DNA of 64,000 nt from Desulfarculus sp. GTDB lineage: Bacteria; Desulfobacterota; Desulfarculia; Desulfarculales; Desulfarculaceae. The notes beneath the pieces were generated by a model that saw only the letters and a list, made by a program, of their open reading frames with translations, was not told where the DNA came from and searched no databases. Location of the stretch: the NCBI GenBank assembly GCA_016218705.1, contig JACRDC010000038.1, positions 1 to 64,000 of the forward strand. The letters are read 5' to 3'. Below are positions 30,495 to 39,358 of this stretch, one piece after another (within the stretch, counting starts at the first letter, position 1; each line of letters begins with the position of its first letter). The translations under genes were made by a program, and so were the position numbers.

Positions 30495-31043
30495 TCAGTC
30501 GGCCTGGAGGGCCTGGCGCACGGCCTCCAGGGCGGCCAGGCGCCGGGGCTCGCAGGCGGCCACGGCCTGCTCGTAGCGCTCCTTCAACTGGGGATGGCTG
30601 GCCGGGTTGGCGCGCACGGCGCTGCCGCCGATGCCCTGGGCGGCCAGGGCCGCCGTCAACTCCTGGGCCAGCTCCTGGTGCAGGTCGTCGGCCAGGCGCT
30701 CCTCCATGGCCAGCACCCGGGCCAGTTCCACCACGGTCCTCTCGGCGGCGGTGCCGGCGGCCAGGGCGGCCAGGGCGGCCAGCCGCGCCTGCCAGTCATC
30801 ACCCATGTCCTCCACCAGCGCCGCCGCCGCCGCCTGGCGGGCGCTGGGCCGCTGGTCCTCGGGCAGGGCGGCCAGGCGGCCGGCCAGGGCCTGGGGATCA
30901 AGCTCGCCGCCGGCCGCCCGGCGGCCCAGGGCGCGGCCCTGGCGCTTGCCCTCCTCGCGGGCCTGCTCGTCGTGGCCGCCGCCAGCGCCCAAGGCCGCGG
31001 CCCGCTCCATGGCGATCTGGATGCTGGATTTTATTTCGGCCAT
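30495..31043 (-). CDS. Conserved hypothetical helical protein
   Basis: 182 aa, Ala-rich and almost entirely helical. It begins MAEIKSSIQIAMERAAALG, resembling short proteins common in Desulfobacterota that start MAEIKS-IEIAMEKA, whose function I do not know. Charged heptad-like stretches suggest helical bundles. AAGGAG precedes the ATG at 7-nt spacing, so it is probably real. It lies between the terminator of the selenoprotein operon and the hypothetical gene above, transcribed on its own. Confidence 0.7.
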   Translation of the reverse strand: MAEIKSSIQIAMERAAALGAGGGHDEQAREEGKRQGRALGRRAAGGELDPQALAGRLAALPEDQRPSARQAAAAALVEDMGDDWQARLAALAALAAGTAAERTVVELARVLAMEERLADDLHQELAQELTAALAAQGIGGSAVRANPASHPQLKERYEQAVAACEPRRLAALEAVRQALQAD

Positions 31044-31122
31044 GGGGCACTCCTTTGGCTGGCGTGGCGAGAGGTTTGAATTATGGCCCTAGTATAGGCC
31101 AAAGGCGCGGCGCCAACAATGA

Positions 31123-31152
31123 GCGGGGGGCCACCAAACGGCGGCCCCCCGC
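31123..31152 (-). terminator. Terminator hairpin of the Sec-type Hdr operon
   Basis: GCGGGGGGCC and GGCCCCCCGC form a perfect 10-bp stem with a 10-nt loop, 28 nt past the stop codon of the last gene of the minus-strand operon. No T tract follows, but the stem is very stable and it separates this operon from the small gene beyond. Confidence 0.6.
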
Positions 31153-31179
31153 GTTATGAACCGGGTCAGGAGGTAGTCT

Positions 31180-32502
31180 CTACTCCTCCTCGTCTTCCTC
31201 TTCCATGTCCTCCAGCACCACGCCCAGGCGCTCCCACTGCTCGGCCGCCTCGGCCTCGGCCTTGGCCACTTCCTCGGGGCTCCAGGGCTCGATGATCAGG
31301 GAATCGGCCAGCATCTCCCAGATGTACATGGTCTCGATGCCCAGGTCGTATTCCTTGGTCAGGCCCTTCATGATCTGGTCGCGGCAGTTGTGGCAGGGCG
31401 CGCAGACGATCTCGGCGCCGGTGGCCTTGATCTGCTCGGCCTTCTTGCGGCCATAGTACAGGCGCTCGTTGACGTAGGGCATGGCCCAGGCGCCGCCGCC
31501 GGCCCCGCAGCAGAAGTTGTTCTCGCGGGTGGAGTAGGTATCCACCCAGGTGTCGCAGATCTGGTCAACCACGTAGCGCAGCTCGTCGTAGTAGGCCTTC
31601 TTGAAGGCTTTTTCGGACTTGCGGCCGTAGTTGCAGGGGTCGTGCACCGTCACCAGCTTGCCCGCGAACTTCTCGCGGTCAATCTTGATTCGGCCTTCCT
31701 TGATGTACTCGATCATCAGCTCGTAGATGCTGTAGACCTTGAACTCGTTGAAGGCCTCGGGGAACCACTTGACGAGACCAAGCCTGGTCCCGAAGTAGGC
31801 GTGGCCTCACTCGGGTAAGAGGAGAATCTCGGCTTTCAGTCGCCGGGCGTTCTCCACCACGCGCCCCACCTGCTCCTTCATGGACTCGTCGTCGCCAGAG
31901 AACAGGCCCCAGTTCACGCCCTCCCAGTTGGTGCTGGAGATGGTCCAGGACTCCTTGGCGGCGTAGTATATCTTCCACCAGAAGCGCATGTCCTCGGGCT
32001 CGCCAAAGGGCTCCTTGGAGTTGATGGTGGTGATGACCCGGGCGCCCACCTTGTCAATGGGCACGTAGAAACCGGGGCAGCACTCGTCCATCTCCTCGTG
32101 ACCCACCTCGGCCAGAAGCTGCACGAAGTCGTCCTTGGGGATGCCCAGGTTGTTGCCGCGCTGCAGGTTCATCATGGTGCCCTTGTGGATGGGGCCGGGC
32201 ACCTTGTCGCGCTCGCGCAGGCCGCGGGCGCGGCGGGTCATGGCCACGATCTCCACGCCCATGGGGCAGGCGCGCTCGCAGCGGCCGCACAGGGTGCAGA
32301 CCCACGGCCACCTGGAGTTGATCAGCTCGTCGTCCAGCCCCAAGGCGGCCATGCGCACCGCCTTGCGGGGATCAAAGCCGTCCACGCCGGTGACTGGGCA
32401 GCCGCCGGCGCAGGTCCCGCAGGTCAGACAGACGTCCGCCCACTTGGGGTCCACGCGGAGCTTGCTCTCGCGCTTGCCCAGTTTCAATGGCTCTTGGCTC
32501 AT
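31180..32502 (-). CDS. Selenocysteine-containing HdrD/DsrK-like CCG-domain Fe-S protein (Sec232)
   Basis: 440 aa read through an in-frame UGA at 31809-31807; conceptual translation gives LLPE-Sec-GHAYFG, where the plus-strand paralog (61325-62650) has MPDCGGGSYG. Both sides of the UGA align with that paralog, so this is one gene, not two. N-terminal: two 4Fe-4S motifs (CLTCGTCAGGC, CTLCGRCERACP; HdrC-like). C-terminal: a CCG (cysteine-rich) half ending at Sec, then a full CCG domain (HDPCNYG, FCCGAGGG, CAPCHNC). This fuses HdrC- and HdrB-like parts and would receive electrons from HdrA. Start ATG 32502 has AAGGGGAG upstream. It ends in an acidic tail and is the last gene of the Sec operon, 294 nt after the previous one. 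Confidence 0.88.
31774..31809 (-). promoter_or_regulatory. Candidate bacterial SECIS element for Sec232
   Basis: Directly after the UGA (31809-31807) come 15 nt, then GGGACCA-GGCU-UGGUCUC, a 7-bp stem (one G-U) with a GG-containing tetraloop. UGA-to-stem distance and a loop carrying GG are the accepted marks of bacterial SECIS hairpins bound by SelB. Confidence 0.7.
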
Positions 32503-32796
32503 GTTCGTCTCCCCTTGATTTGGAGCCCTAGGGACGCCGCCGGCCCGCACACCTTGAGCATCCCGGTTCTTCGCGCTAGGCCCCGGCCGTGGCTGGGGGT
32601 AATAGACAATCCTACATCAAAAAACGTCCGCAGGGCAATTCTGGCGGTTTGCTAGTACTCCCTGGGCAGCTCGGTTTTTACCGCCGGCTCGGGCTCCTGC
32701 CCTCGCCGGCCTCGCTCGGCCGGAGTGAATCCGGCCTCGCTCCCGGCCCGCCGGTGGCGGGCCGGCGGGGCTCCCGCCCCGCGAGTCAACATAACC
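32503..32796. other. Intergenic insert flanked by a 22-nt duplication of the upstream gene's end
   Basis: 294 bp inside the Sec operon. CTAGTACTCCCTGGGCAGCT at 32652 is an imperfect copy of the stop-codon end of the FAD/NAD gene at 32797, so a piece of that gene's terminus lies on both sides of about 125 bp of GC-rich hairpin DNA (CCGGCC and GCGGGCC palindromes). The Cys operon has only 43 nt at this place. No gene is seen in it. Confidence 0.6.
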
Positions 32797-33636
32797 CTAG
32801 TACTCCCTCGGCAGCTTGTCGAGCTGCGTCTTGGTAAACACCGGGCCGTCCTTGCAGACGTACTCGGGGCCGACGTTGCAGCGGCCGCAGATGCCGATGC
32901 CGCACTTCATGCGGTTTTCCAGGCTCATGATGATCTGGTCTGATTGCCAGCCCAGTTTGTCGAAGACCGGCTGGGTGAACTTGATCATGATGGGCGGGCC
33001 GCAGATCAGGGCGATGGCGTTGTCGGGCTTGGGGGCCACGTCGCCGGTGACCGTGGGCACGAAGCCCACCAGCCCGGACCAGCCCGGGGCCTCGCGGTCC
33101 ACGGTGACGTGCACGTTGGCCTGGCCGCTCTGCTGCCAGGCGGTCCACTCCTGGGTGTAGAGCAGCATGCCCGGGGTGCGCGCGCCGTAGATGAAGGTGA
33201 TCTCGCCGAAGTCCCCCCGGTTGTCGGGGTGCAAGAGCCAGTTCATGGTGGAGCGCAGGGTGGTGACGGCGAAGCCGCCGGCCACGATGACGATGTTCTT
33301 GCCCTTGTTGGCCTTCAGCGGATAGCTGTTGCCCAAGGGCCCGCGCACGCCCATGATGTCGCCGGCCTTCATGTTGTGCAGCCGGGAGCTCACCGAGCCC
33401 ACCTTGTTGACCGTGAACAAGAGATCGCGCCCCTCGGTGGGGCTAGAAGCGATGCCGATGGGTATCTCGCCGTAGCCGCTGATGCTAAGCTCGGCGAACT
33501 GGCCCGGCGTGTAGTTGAAGGCGCTGGCGTCCTCGCTGTTGAGGAACTGGAGCCAGAAGGACTTGAGCTGCTTGTCCTCGGTCTCCACGCGCACTTCCTT
33601 GATGCTCACCGGGTAGGGGACGTAGGTATTTCTCAT
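32797..33636 (-). CDS. FAD/NAD(P)H-binding oxidoreductase subunit (FlxA/AsrB/HydG-like), Sec operon copy
   Basis: 279 aa. A ferredoxin-NADP-reductase-like fold: FAD barrel (about 1-100, with GIASSPTEGRD), NAD domain (NIVIVAGGFAVTTLRS about 110-125, ICGPPIMIKF about 215) and a C-terminal 2Fe-2S binding stretch MKCGIGICGRCNVGPEYVCKDGP (C at about 243-258) as in PyrK/AsrB. It should be the NAD(P)H-oxidising entry point of an Flx/Hdr bifurcating complex. By eye it is about 94% identical to the plus-strand copy at 60442-61281. Confidence 0.88.
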   Translation of the reverse strand: MRNTYVPYPVSIKEVRVETEDKQLKSFWLQFLNSEDASAFNYTPGQFAELSISGYGEIPIGIASSPTEGRDLLFTVNKVGSVSSRLHNMKAGDIMGVRGPLGNSYPLKANKGKNIVIVAGGFAVTTLRSTMNWLLHPDNRGDFGEITFIYGARTPGMLLYTQEWTAWQQSGQANVHVTVDREAPGWSGLVGFVPTVTGDVAPKPDNAIALICGPPIMIKFTQPVFDKLGWQSDQIIMSLENRMKCGIGICGRCNVGPEYVCKDGPVFTKTQLDKLPREY

Positions 33637-33653
33637 TTGCTCCCTCCCCGTTC

Positions 33654-34682
33654 CTAAGCGTTCATGTCGTTGACGACCTTGCGGACGTCAATGTTCACCG
33701 GGCAGAGCTGCACGCAGCGGCCGCAGCCCACGCAGCCTATCTCGCCGCCGCGCTTGACCGGGATGTACTTGAACTTGTGCATGAAGCGCTGACGCACCCG
33801 GTCCTTCTTGGTGCCCCGGGGGTTGTGCCCGGTGCCGTGCATGGTGAACAGCCAGCTCATGCAGTAGTCCCAGTTGCGCACCCGGCGCCCCGCCTCGCCC
33901 TGGGTCTCGTCCTGGATGTCGAAGCAGTGGCAGGTGGGGCAGCAGAAGGTGCAGGTGCCGCAGTTGAGGCAGCTCTCCATGACCCGGTCCCACAGGGGCG
34001 CGTCGTAGAGCTCCATGACCTCGCGGGCGTTGACCTTGTCCATGGCCACCCCGCCCTTTATCTTGGCCTCGGCGGCCTTCTTGAGCTCGGCGGCCTGGCC
34101 CTCGTCGCCAGCGGCGGCGGCGGGCAGGTCCTTGACCAGGGCCTCGCCCTTCTCCGTCAGGGCCTTGGCCAGGAAGTGATCGCCCAGGTCCACCAGCAGC
34201 ACGTCCAGGCCCGTCTCGCCGTGGGGGTTGCTACCCACCGTGGTGCAGAAGCAGGTGGGGCAGGGGTCGTTGCAGGCCAGGCCGATGAGCGCGGTCTTCT
34301 CGCGCTTGTCGCGCCAGTACAGGTCGTTGGTCATCTCGTCCTGCACGAAGATCAGGTCCAGCACCTGGAAGGCCTTGGCGTCGCAGGGACGAATGTTCAA
34401 GAGCACCCGCGGCCGGGAAAGCGGGGCCTCGGCCTGCATGATCATGCCCTGGGGGTCGCCCTGGACATTCTTGAAGCGCATCATGCACTCGGTCTGGGGG
34501 AAGAAGAAGTCCTTGGGGCTCATCTCGGTGTTGGAGAACTCCCACAGCGCCTCGGCCGCCGTGGCCACCGGGCCCCAGCCCACCTTGCCGTCCTTCATGA
34601 CCGGCGCGAACAAATCCTGATCGCGGCAAAGGCCCTGCAGGAAGGCGTCCACCTTGTCTTTGGCCAATATCTTTTGCGACAT
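33654..34682 (-). CDS. AsrA/FlxC-like 4Fe-4S protein, Sec operon copy
   Basis: 342 aa. Related to anaerobic sulfite reductase subunit A and the hydrogenase/Flx ferredoxin subunits. The middle of the protein has RPCDAKAFQVLD and a PCPTCFCTTVG block; the C-terminal third has two 4Fe-4S motifs (CLNCGTCTFCCPTCHCFD and CVGCGRCVQLCPVNID). It would carry electrons between the NAD(P)H-binding subunit and HdrA/MvhD. It lies 17 nt from the FAD gene and 12 nt from the preceding gene. About 90% identical by eye to 59396-60424. Confidence 0.86.
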   Translation of the reverse strand: MSQKILAKDKVDAFLQGLCRDQDLFAPVMKDGKVGWGPVATAAEALWEFSNTEMSPKDFFFPQTECMMRFKNVQGDPQGMIMQAEAPLSRPRVLLNIRPCDAKAFQVLDLIFVQDEMTNDLYWRDKREKTALIGLACNDPCPTCFCTTVGSNPHGETGLDVLLVDLGDHFLAKALTEKGEALVKDLPAAAAGDEGQAAELKKAAEAKIKGGVAMDKVNAREVMELYDAPLWDRVMESCLNCGTCTFCCPTCHCFDIQDETQGEAGRRVRNWDYCMSWLFTMHGTGHNPRGTKKDRVRQRFMHKFKYIPVKRGGEIGCVGCGRCVQLCPVNIDVRKVVNDMNA

Positions 34683-34694
34683 GGTCCGCCTTCC

Positions 34695-35645
34695 CTACTT
34701 GATGAAGTCCTGGGGGTCGTTGGGCCTGAACAGCGACATGGGCGGCGTGGCGCCGATCTCCATGCCGGGGCGATAGCCGTAGAGCTCCCGGATGTCTTTT
34801 TCGATCTTGCTGGTGAGCCGCCGCATCTTGATGCCCTGGGGGCAGGCCGATTCGCAGGCCCCGCAGTCGGTGCAGCGGCCCGCGCAGTGGAAGGCCCGCA
34901 GGATGTGGAAGGTGGCCACGTCGGCCTCGTCCTGGGTCTTGCCGCACCACTGGGGCTGGGCCTCGTCCACGAAGCAGACGTGGCAGTAGCACAGGGGGCA
35001 GGCGTCGCGGCAGGCGTAGCAGCGGATGCAGTCCTTGAGCGTCTCTTGCAGCTCGGCCCAGCGCTCGGCGGGAATGAGCTTCTCCCAGGGCGCGGCCACG
35101 TTGTCAATATTGCCGCCGTGCCCCTCGGGGCCTTTCTCGCCGATCATCTCGTCGCTGATGACCGGGTTGCGCTGCACGCAGGTCAGGCAGTTGGAGCGTA
35201 GAAATTTCTTACGTTCGATGCGCTGCTCGAAGCCCTGGCCCTTGACCAAAAGATGCTCCGGCTCCTCGATCACCTCGGTGATGGTCTTGCCCGGGAACAG
35301 GGCCTGCACCTTGCGCCGGTCCACCATGCCAGGGCTGTTGACGCCGATGACGTAGAGGTCCTCGCGCTTGAACTGGTTCTCGTTGATCAGGTTGACCAGG
35401 TTGCGGCTGACGCAGCCCTGGGCCACCACGGCCATGCGCCCCGGGCGGCGGATGGTGTACAGGGCCAGGTTGTTGCAGCAGAAGCTGGTCCAGGTGAGGT
35501 TCTCGGCCTCCTCGGGCGTGTAGGCGAAGTAGGGGTACTCGCGCATGGGCACGCTGCCCTTGGCATAGCCGATCACCACGTCAACCTTGCCCTCGCTCAA
35601 GAGCCTTTTGGCCGCCTCGCGGATTTTCTGTGCGATAGCTTCCAT
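34695..35645 (-). CDS. 4Fe-4S electron-transfer subunit of Hdr/Flx complex (FrhB/FlxB-like), Sec operon copy
   Basis: 316 aa, rich in cysteine. The N-terminal half (VIGYAKGS, FCCNNLALYTIRR, VVAQGCVSRNLVNLI, LRSNCLTCVQRNP) resembles the coenzyme F420 hydrogenase beta / CoB-CoM reductase accessory family. The C-terminal part has CIRCYACRDACPLCYCHVCF and CTDCGACESACPQGIK, two 4Fe-4S sites. Its ATG overlaps the mvhD stop (TGATG). About 93-94% identical by eye to the plus-strand copy at 58433-59383, clearly more than the flanking hdrA and hdrD-like genes. Confidence 0.85.
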   Translation of the reverse strand: MEAIAQKIREAAKRLLSEGKVDVVIGYAKGSVPMREYPYFAYTPEEAENLTWTSFCCNNLALYTIRRPGRMAVVAQGCVSRNLVNLINENQFKREDLYVIGVNSPGMVDRRKVQALFPGKTITEVIEEPEHLLVKGQGFEQRIERKKFLRSNCLTCVQRNPVISDEMIGEKGPEGHGGNIDNVAAPWEKLIPAERWAELQETLKDCIRCYACRDACPLCYCHVCFVDEAQPQWCGKTQDEADVATFHILRAFHCAGRCTDCGACESACPQGIKMRRLTSKIEKDIRELYGYRPGMEIGATPPMSLFRPNDPQDFIK

Positions 35646-36085
35646 CAGGCCACCTTCCTGATGTCTTTGATCATGTGCTGGGCCGGCCCCAGGGCCTTGA
35701 CGGCCTCGGTGACCGCGGCCACGGTCTTTTGGAACTTCTCGGCCTCGGCCGAGGAGATCCAGGAGAAGTGCAGACGGCCGGGCTCTATGCCCACGTACTC
35801 CAGCAGGTTTTTCAGGACGGCGAACCGCCGCCGGGCGAACATGTTGCCAGCTATATAGTGGCAGTCGCCCGGGTGTCAGCCGGAGACCCAGACGCCGTCA
35901 ACCCCCTTGCGGAAGGCGGCCAGGATGAACTTGGGGCTCATGCGGCCGGTGCAGGGGATGCGGATGACCTGGATGTTGGGCGGATACTGCAACCGGCTCA
36001 CGCCGGCCAGGTCCGCGGCTCCATAGGAGCACCAGTTGCACAGGAAGGCCGCTATGCGCGGCGAGAACTCTGCGTTGTCACTCAT
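35645..36085 (-). CDS. mvhD: Selenocysteine-containing MvhD/FlxD-type [2Fe-2S] protein (Sec70)
   Basis: 146 aa read through an in-frame UGA at 35878-35876. The translation VWVSG[14 protein letters not shown] aligns residue for residue with [17 protein letters not shown] of the plus-strand copy (57996-58433). MvhD links hydrogenase, formate dehydrogenase or Flx modules to HdrA through a 2Fe-2S cluster; its cysteines appear in [12 protein letters not shown] and the Sec-x4-C pair. Sec-containing MvhD/FrhD proteins are known in methanogens (VhuD). It lies 51 nt after hdrA and overlaps the next gene by one base. Confidence 0.9.
35831..35878 (-). promoter_or_regulatory. Candidate bacterial SECIS element for Sec70
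   Basis: Three bases after the UGA, CCGGGCGA pairs with UCGCCCGG (8-bp lower stem) and inside it UGCCA pairs with UGGCA around a 9-nt loop. The structure starts closer to the UGA and its loop is AU-rich, less typical than the hairpins after Sec62 and Sec232. Confidence 0.5.
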
Positions 36086-36136
36086 GGGCTTACCCCGTAG
36101 TATCGTTTAGGGTCAGGCTCGTCGGCCGCGATCGGC

Positions 36137-39100
36137 CTAGAGCATGGCCTCGATTTGCGCCATGACGTCCTGGGTGGTGAAGCCGCGCAGGTTGGGAGCA
36201 CCCGAGCGGCAGGAGGCCACGCAGGTGCCGCAGCCCTTGCACAAGGCCTCGTTGACCACGGCCAGGCCCTTGTCGTCCTGGGTGATGGCCTGGTAGGGGC
36301 AGACCGTCCAGCACACCCCGCAGCCCACGCACTTCCTCTGGTCTATGAAAGCCACCGTGCCCGACAGCGACATCTCGGCGCTGCTTAGCACCGTCACCGC
36401 CCGGCTCACCGCGGCTTGCGCCTGGGCCACCGCCTCCTCCAGCGGCTTGGGATAGTGGGCCAGGCCGGCCATGAACACGCCGTCGGTGGCAAAATCCACG
36501 GGCCTGAGCTTCTGGTGGGCCTCCAGGAACCAGCCGTCCTCGTCAATGGGCACCTTGAACATCTGGGCCAGCTCGGTGTTCTTGTGGCTGACGATGGCGC
36601 TGGCCAGGCCCACCAGGTCGGCCTCGATGAGCAGGTCGCGGCCCAGGATGTGGTCGCGCACCGTAACCATGAGCTTGCCGCCGTCCTTCTTCACCACCGG
36701 CTTCTGGTTGACATCGTAGCGCACGAAGAGCACGCCCTTGGCGCGGGCTTCCTTATAAAGAAGCTCGCGCTCGGCGAAGGTGCGCATGTCGCGGTAGATG
36801 ATGACCACCTGGCAGTCGGGGTTGTGCTCCTTGAGGTGCAGGGCGCTCTCCACCGAGTGGGTGCAGCAGACCTTGGAGCAGTAGGGACGCTCGGGCTCGC
36901 GGCTGCCCACGCACTGGATGAAGACCGCGCTGTTCACCTTCTTGGCGTCCAGCTCGCCGTTCATCATGGCCGCGTCAATCTGCAGGTGGGTCATGACCCG
37001 GGGGTCCTGGCCGTACAGGTACTCGGTGGGCTGGTACTCCTGCCCGCCGATGGCGATGATGGCCCCGCCGTGCTCCACCACCGTCTCGCCAGCCGGGCCG
37101 GCCAGGGTGGTCTTGAAGTTGCCCACGAAGCCTTCAACGTTTTTGATGTTGCTGGCCAGGTGGGCGGTGATGAGCGGGTTGTCCATCACCTGCTTGGCCA
37201 GGCCGTCCAGGTAGGGCTGGACCTCCTCGCCCTGGGCGGTGATCCTGAGCAGCCGGGCGTTGCCGCCCAACTGGGCGTCGCGCTCCACCAGGTGGGTGGT
37301 GAAGCCCTGGCCGGCCAGCTCCAGGGCCGCGTTCATGCCGGCCACGCCGCCGCCGATGACCATGGCCGCCGGGTTGACCGACAGCTTGACCTCGTTCAAG
37401 GGTTGCAGCAGGGCCACCTTGGCCACGGCCATGCGCACCAGGTCCTTGGCCTTCTCGGTGGCCTTCTCCGGCTCGGCCGAGTGCACCCAGGAATCCTGGT
37501 TGCGGATGTTGGCCATGTCGAAGAGGTATTTGTTGAGCCCCGCCGCCTGCAGGGTCTCCTGGAACAGGGGCTCGTGGGTGCGCGGCGTGCAGGCCGCCAC
37601 CACCACGCGGTTGAGGCCCTTCTCCTTGATGGTCTGGGCCATCTTGTCCTGGGTGTCCTGGGAGCAGGAGAACAGGTTGTTCTCCACGAACTCCACGAAG
37701 GGCAGCGTCTTGGCGTACTCGGCCACGGCCTTGACATCCACCACGCTGGCGATGTTGATGCCGCAGGAGCAGACGAACACGCCCACCTTGGGCACCTCGC
37801 CGCGCACGTCCACGGCCTGGGGCACCTCCTTGGTCTGGGCCAAGGTGCCGCGGGCGGCGCTGAGCTTGCCCGCCGCCGCGCAGGCCGCGGCGGACGCCTC
37901 CACCACCGACAGGGGGATGTCCTTGGGGCCGGCCAGGGCGCCGCAGACATACACGCCGGGCCGGTTGCTGGCCACCGGGGCGAAAGAGGTGGTTTTGACG
38001 AACTGGGTGGACTTGAGCTCGATGCCCAGCTTGCTCGCCAACTCCACGCTGGTCTTGGCCACCTCCAGGCCGTGGGAGAGCACCACCATGTCGAAGACCT
38101 CGGTCTTGGCCTGGCCGTCCTCGGTGGCGTACTCGATCATCAGCGACTTGTCGGCCTGCTCGGTGATGGTGTGGATGCGGCTACGGATGAAGCGCACGCC
38201 CGAGCGCTTGGCGTTCTCGTAGTACTTCTCGAAGTCCTTGCCAAAGGTGCGCATGTCCATGAAGAAGATGGCCGCGTCCAGCCCGGAGTGGCTGTGCTCC
38301 TTGGCTATCACCGCTTCCTTGATGGCGTACATGCAGCAGACGGATGAGCAGTAGGGGTGGTCGCAGGTATTGACGTCGCGGCTGCCCACGCACTGCAACC
38401 AGGCGATCTTCTTGGGCTCCTTTTCGTCGCTGGGGCGCACCAGATGGCCCATCCAGGGACCGCTGGCCGCCAGGATGCGCTCCATCTCCAGGGCCGTGAC
38501 CACGTTCTTATACTTGGAGTAGGAGTACTGGACATAGGCGCTGGGGTCGAAGGGCTTAAAGCCCGCCGAGATGATGACCGAGCCCACCTGCACGTCGCGG
38601 GTGGTCTCCTTGTCCTCGTAGTTGATGGCGCCGGTGGGGCACTGCTTCTCGCAGTTGCCGCACTTGCCCTTGGTCAGCTTGATGCACTTGGCGGGGTCAA
38701 TGCCGTATTTCAGCGGCACCGCCTGGGCGTAGCGCACGTAGATGGCCTTGCGCTTGTCCAGGCCCTCGTTGTAGTCGTTGCTGACCTTGGCGGGGCATTT
38801 GGGGGTGCAGGCGCCGCAGGCGATGCACTTGCTGGTGTCCACGTAGCGGGGGTGGGTTACCACCTTGACCGTGAAGTCGCCCTCCTCGCCCGTGATGTCC
38901 GCCACCTCGGAGAGGGTCAGGAGCTCGATGTTGATGTGCCGGCCGACCTCGACCAGCTTGGGGGAGATGATTCACATGGCACAGTCATTGGTGGGGAAGG
39001 TCTTGTCCAACTGGGACATGACTCCACCAATGGCCGGCCCTTTTTCAACCATGTAGACATAGTAGCCGGAGTTGGCCAGGTCCAGGGCGGCTTGCATGCC

Positions 39101-39157
39101 TGCAATGCCACCCCCGACCACCATCACCGCGCCAGTCACCTTCTTGCCTGCTGCCAT
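36137..39157 (-). CDS. hdrA: Selenocysteine-containing HdrA-like flavoprotein with two FAD modules (Sec62)
   Basis: 1006 aa read through an in-frame UGA at 38974-38972. FPTNDCAM[11 protein letters not shown] matches FPTNDCSMCILSPKLVE of the copy at 54931-57966. Order: FAD loop [12 protein letters not shown] (11-22), the DCxM-Sec cluster motif, an inserted ferredoxin ([11 protein letters not shown] 111-121; second site about 158-174), the classical HdrA N-domain ([12 protein letters not shown], about 455), a second FAD loop [12 protein letters not shown] and a C-terminal 2x4Fe-4S ferredoxin. It is longer than classical HdrA (about 650 aa). HdrA performs flavin-based electron bifurcation; Sec at this motif is known in methanogen HdrA. 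First gene of the Sec operon. Confidence 0.92.
38938..38974 (-). promoter_or_regulatory. Candidate bacterial SECIS element for Sec62
   Basis: UGA, then 14 nt, then GCUGGUCG-AGGU-CGGCCGGC: an 8-bp stem (two G-U pairs) closing an AGGU tetraloop. The AGGU loop is the same core seen in the E. coli fdhF SECIS. In the Cys paralog the matching stretch has lost the AGGU loop. Confidence 0.75.
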
Positions 39158-39198
39158 GGGCGCTACCTCGCGCTGGGTGTGGGGGGAGCAAACAAACG

Positions 39199-39236
39199 CA
39201 AATCACCTATTTTCCAAGGATAACCTAGGTGATTTG
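39199..39236. promoter_or_regulatory. 11-bp inverted repeat in the leader of the Sec operon
   Basis: CAAATCACCTA (39199-39209) and TAGGTGATTTG (39226-39236) are perfect inverted copies 16 bp apart, about 40-80 nt upstream of the hdrA start and just downstream of the likely promoter. It may be an operator or, in RNA, a leader hairpin. Nothing like it was seen before the Cys operon. Confidence 0.6.
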
Positions 39237-39259
39237 TCTCCTATTGCACAAGTCTCTCC

Positions 39260-39288
39260 CTTGTATACTCGAAAATCGGCGCTGTCAA
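39260..39288 (-). promoter_or_regulatory. Likely promoter of the Sec-type Hdr operon
   Basis: On the minus strand TTGACA (39288-39283) is a perfect -35 box. TATACA (39267-39262, 15-bp spacer) or TACAAG (39265-39260, 17-bp spacer) could be the -10. The leader would be about 95 nt and contain the inverted repeat. Confidence 0.5.
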
Positions 39289-39358
39289 GGCTTTCTGTTG
39301 CCCATCTCCGCCGGTGAATGAGGATTCATTTATCGGTATTATCTGTTTTGCCGATATG

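Noticed and set aside
31180-39157. Three interrupted genes as pseudogenes or frameshifts
   Set aside because: In each case the frame is the same on both sides of a single UGA, the UGA aligns with a Cys in the paralog, and SECIS-like hairpins follow. Selenocysteine explains all three.
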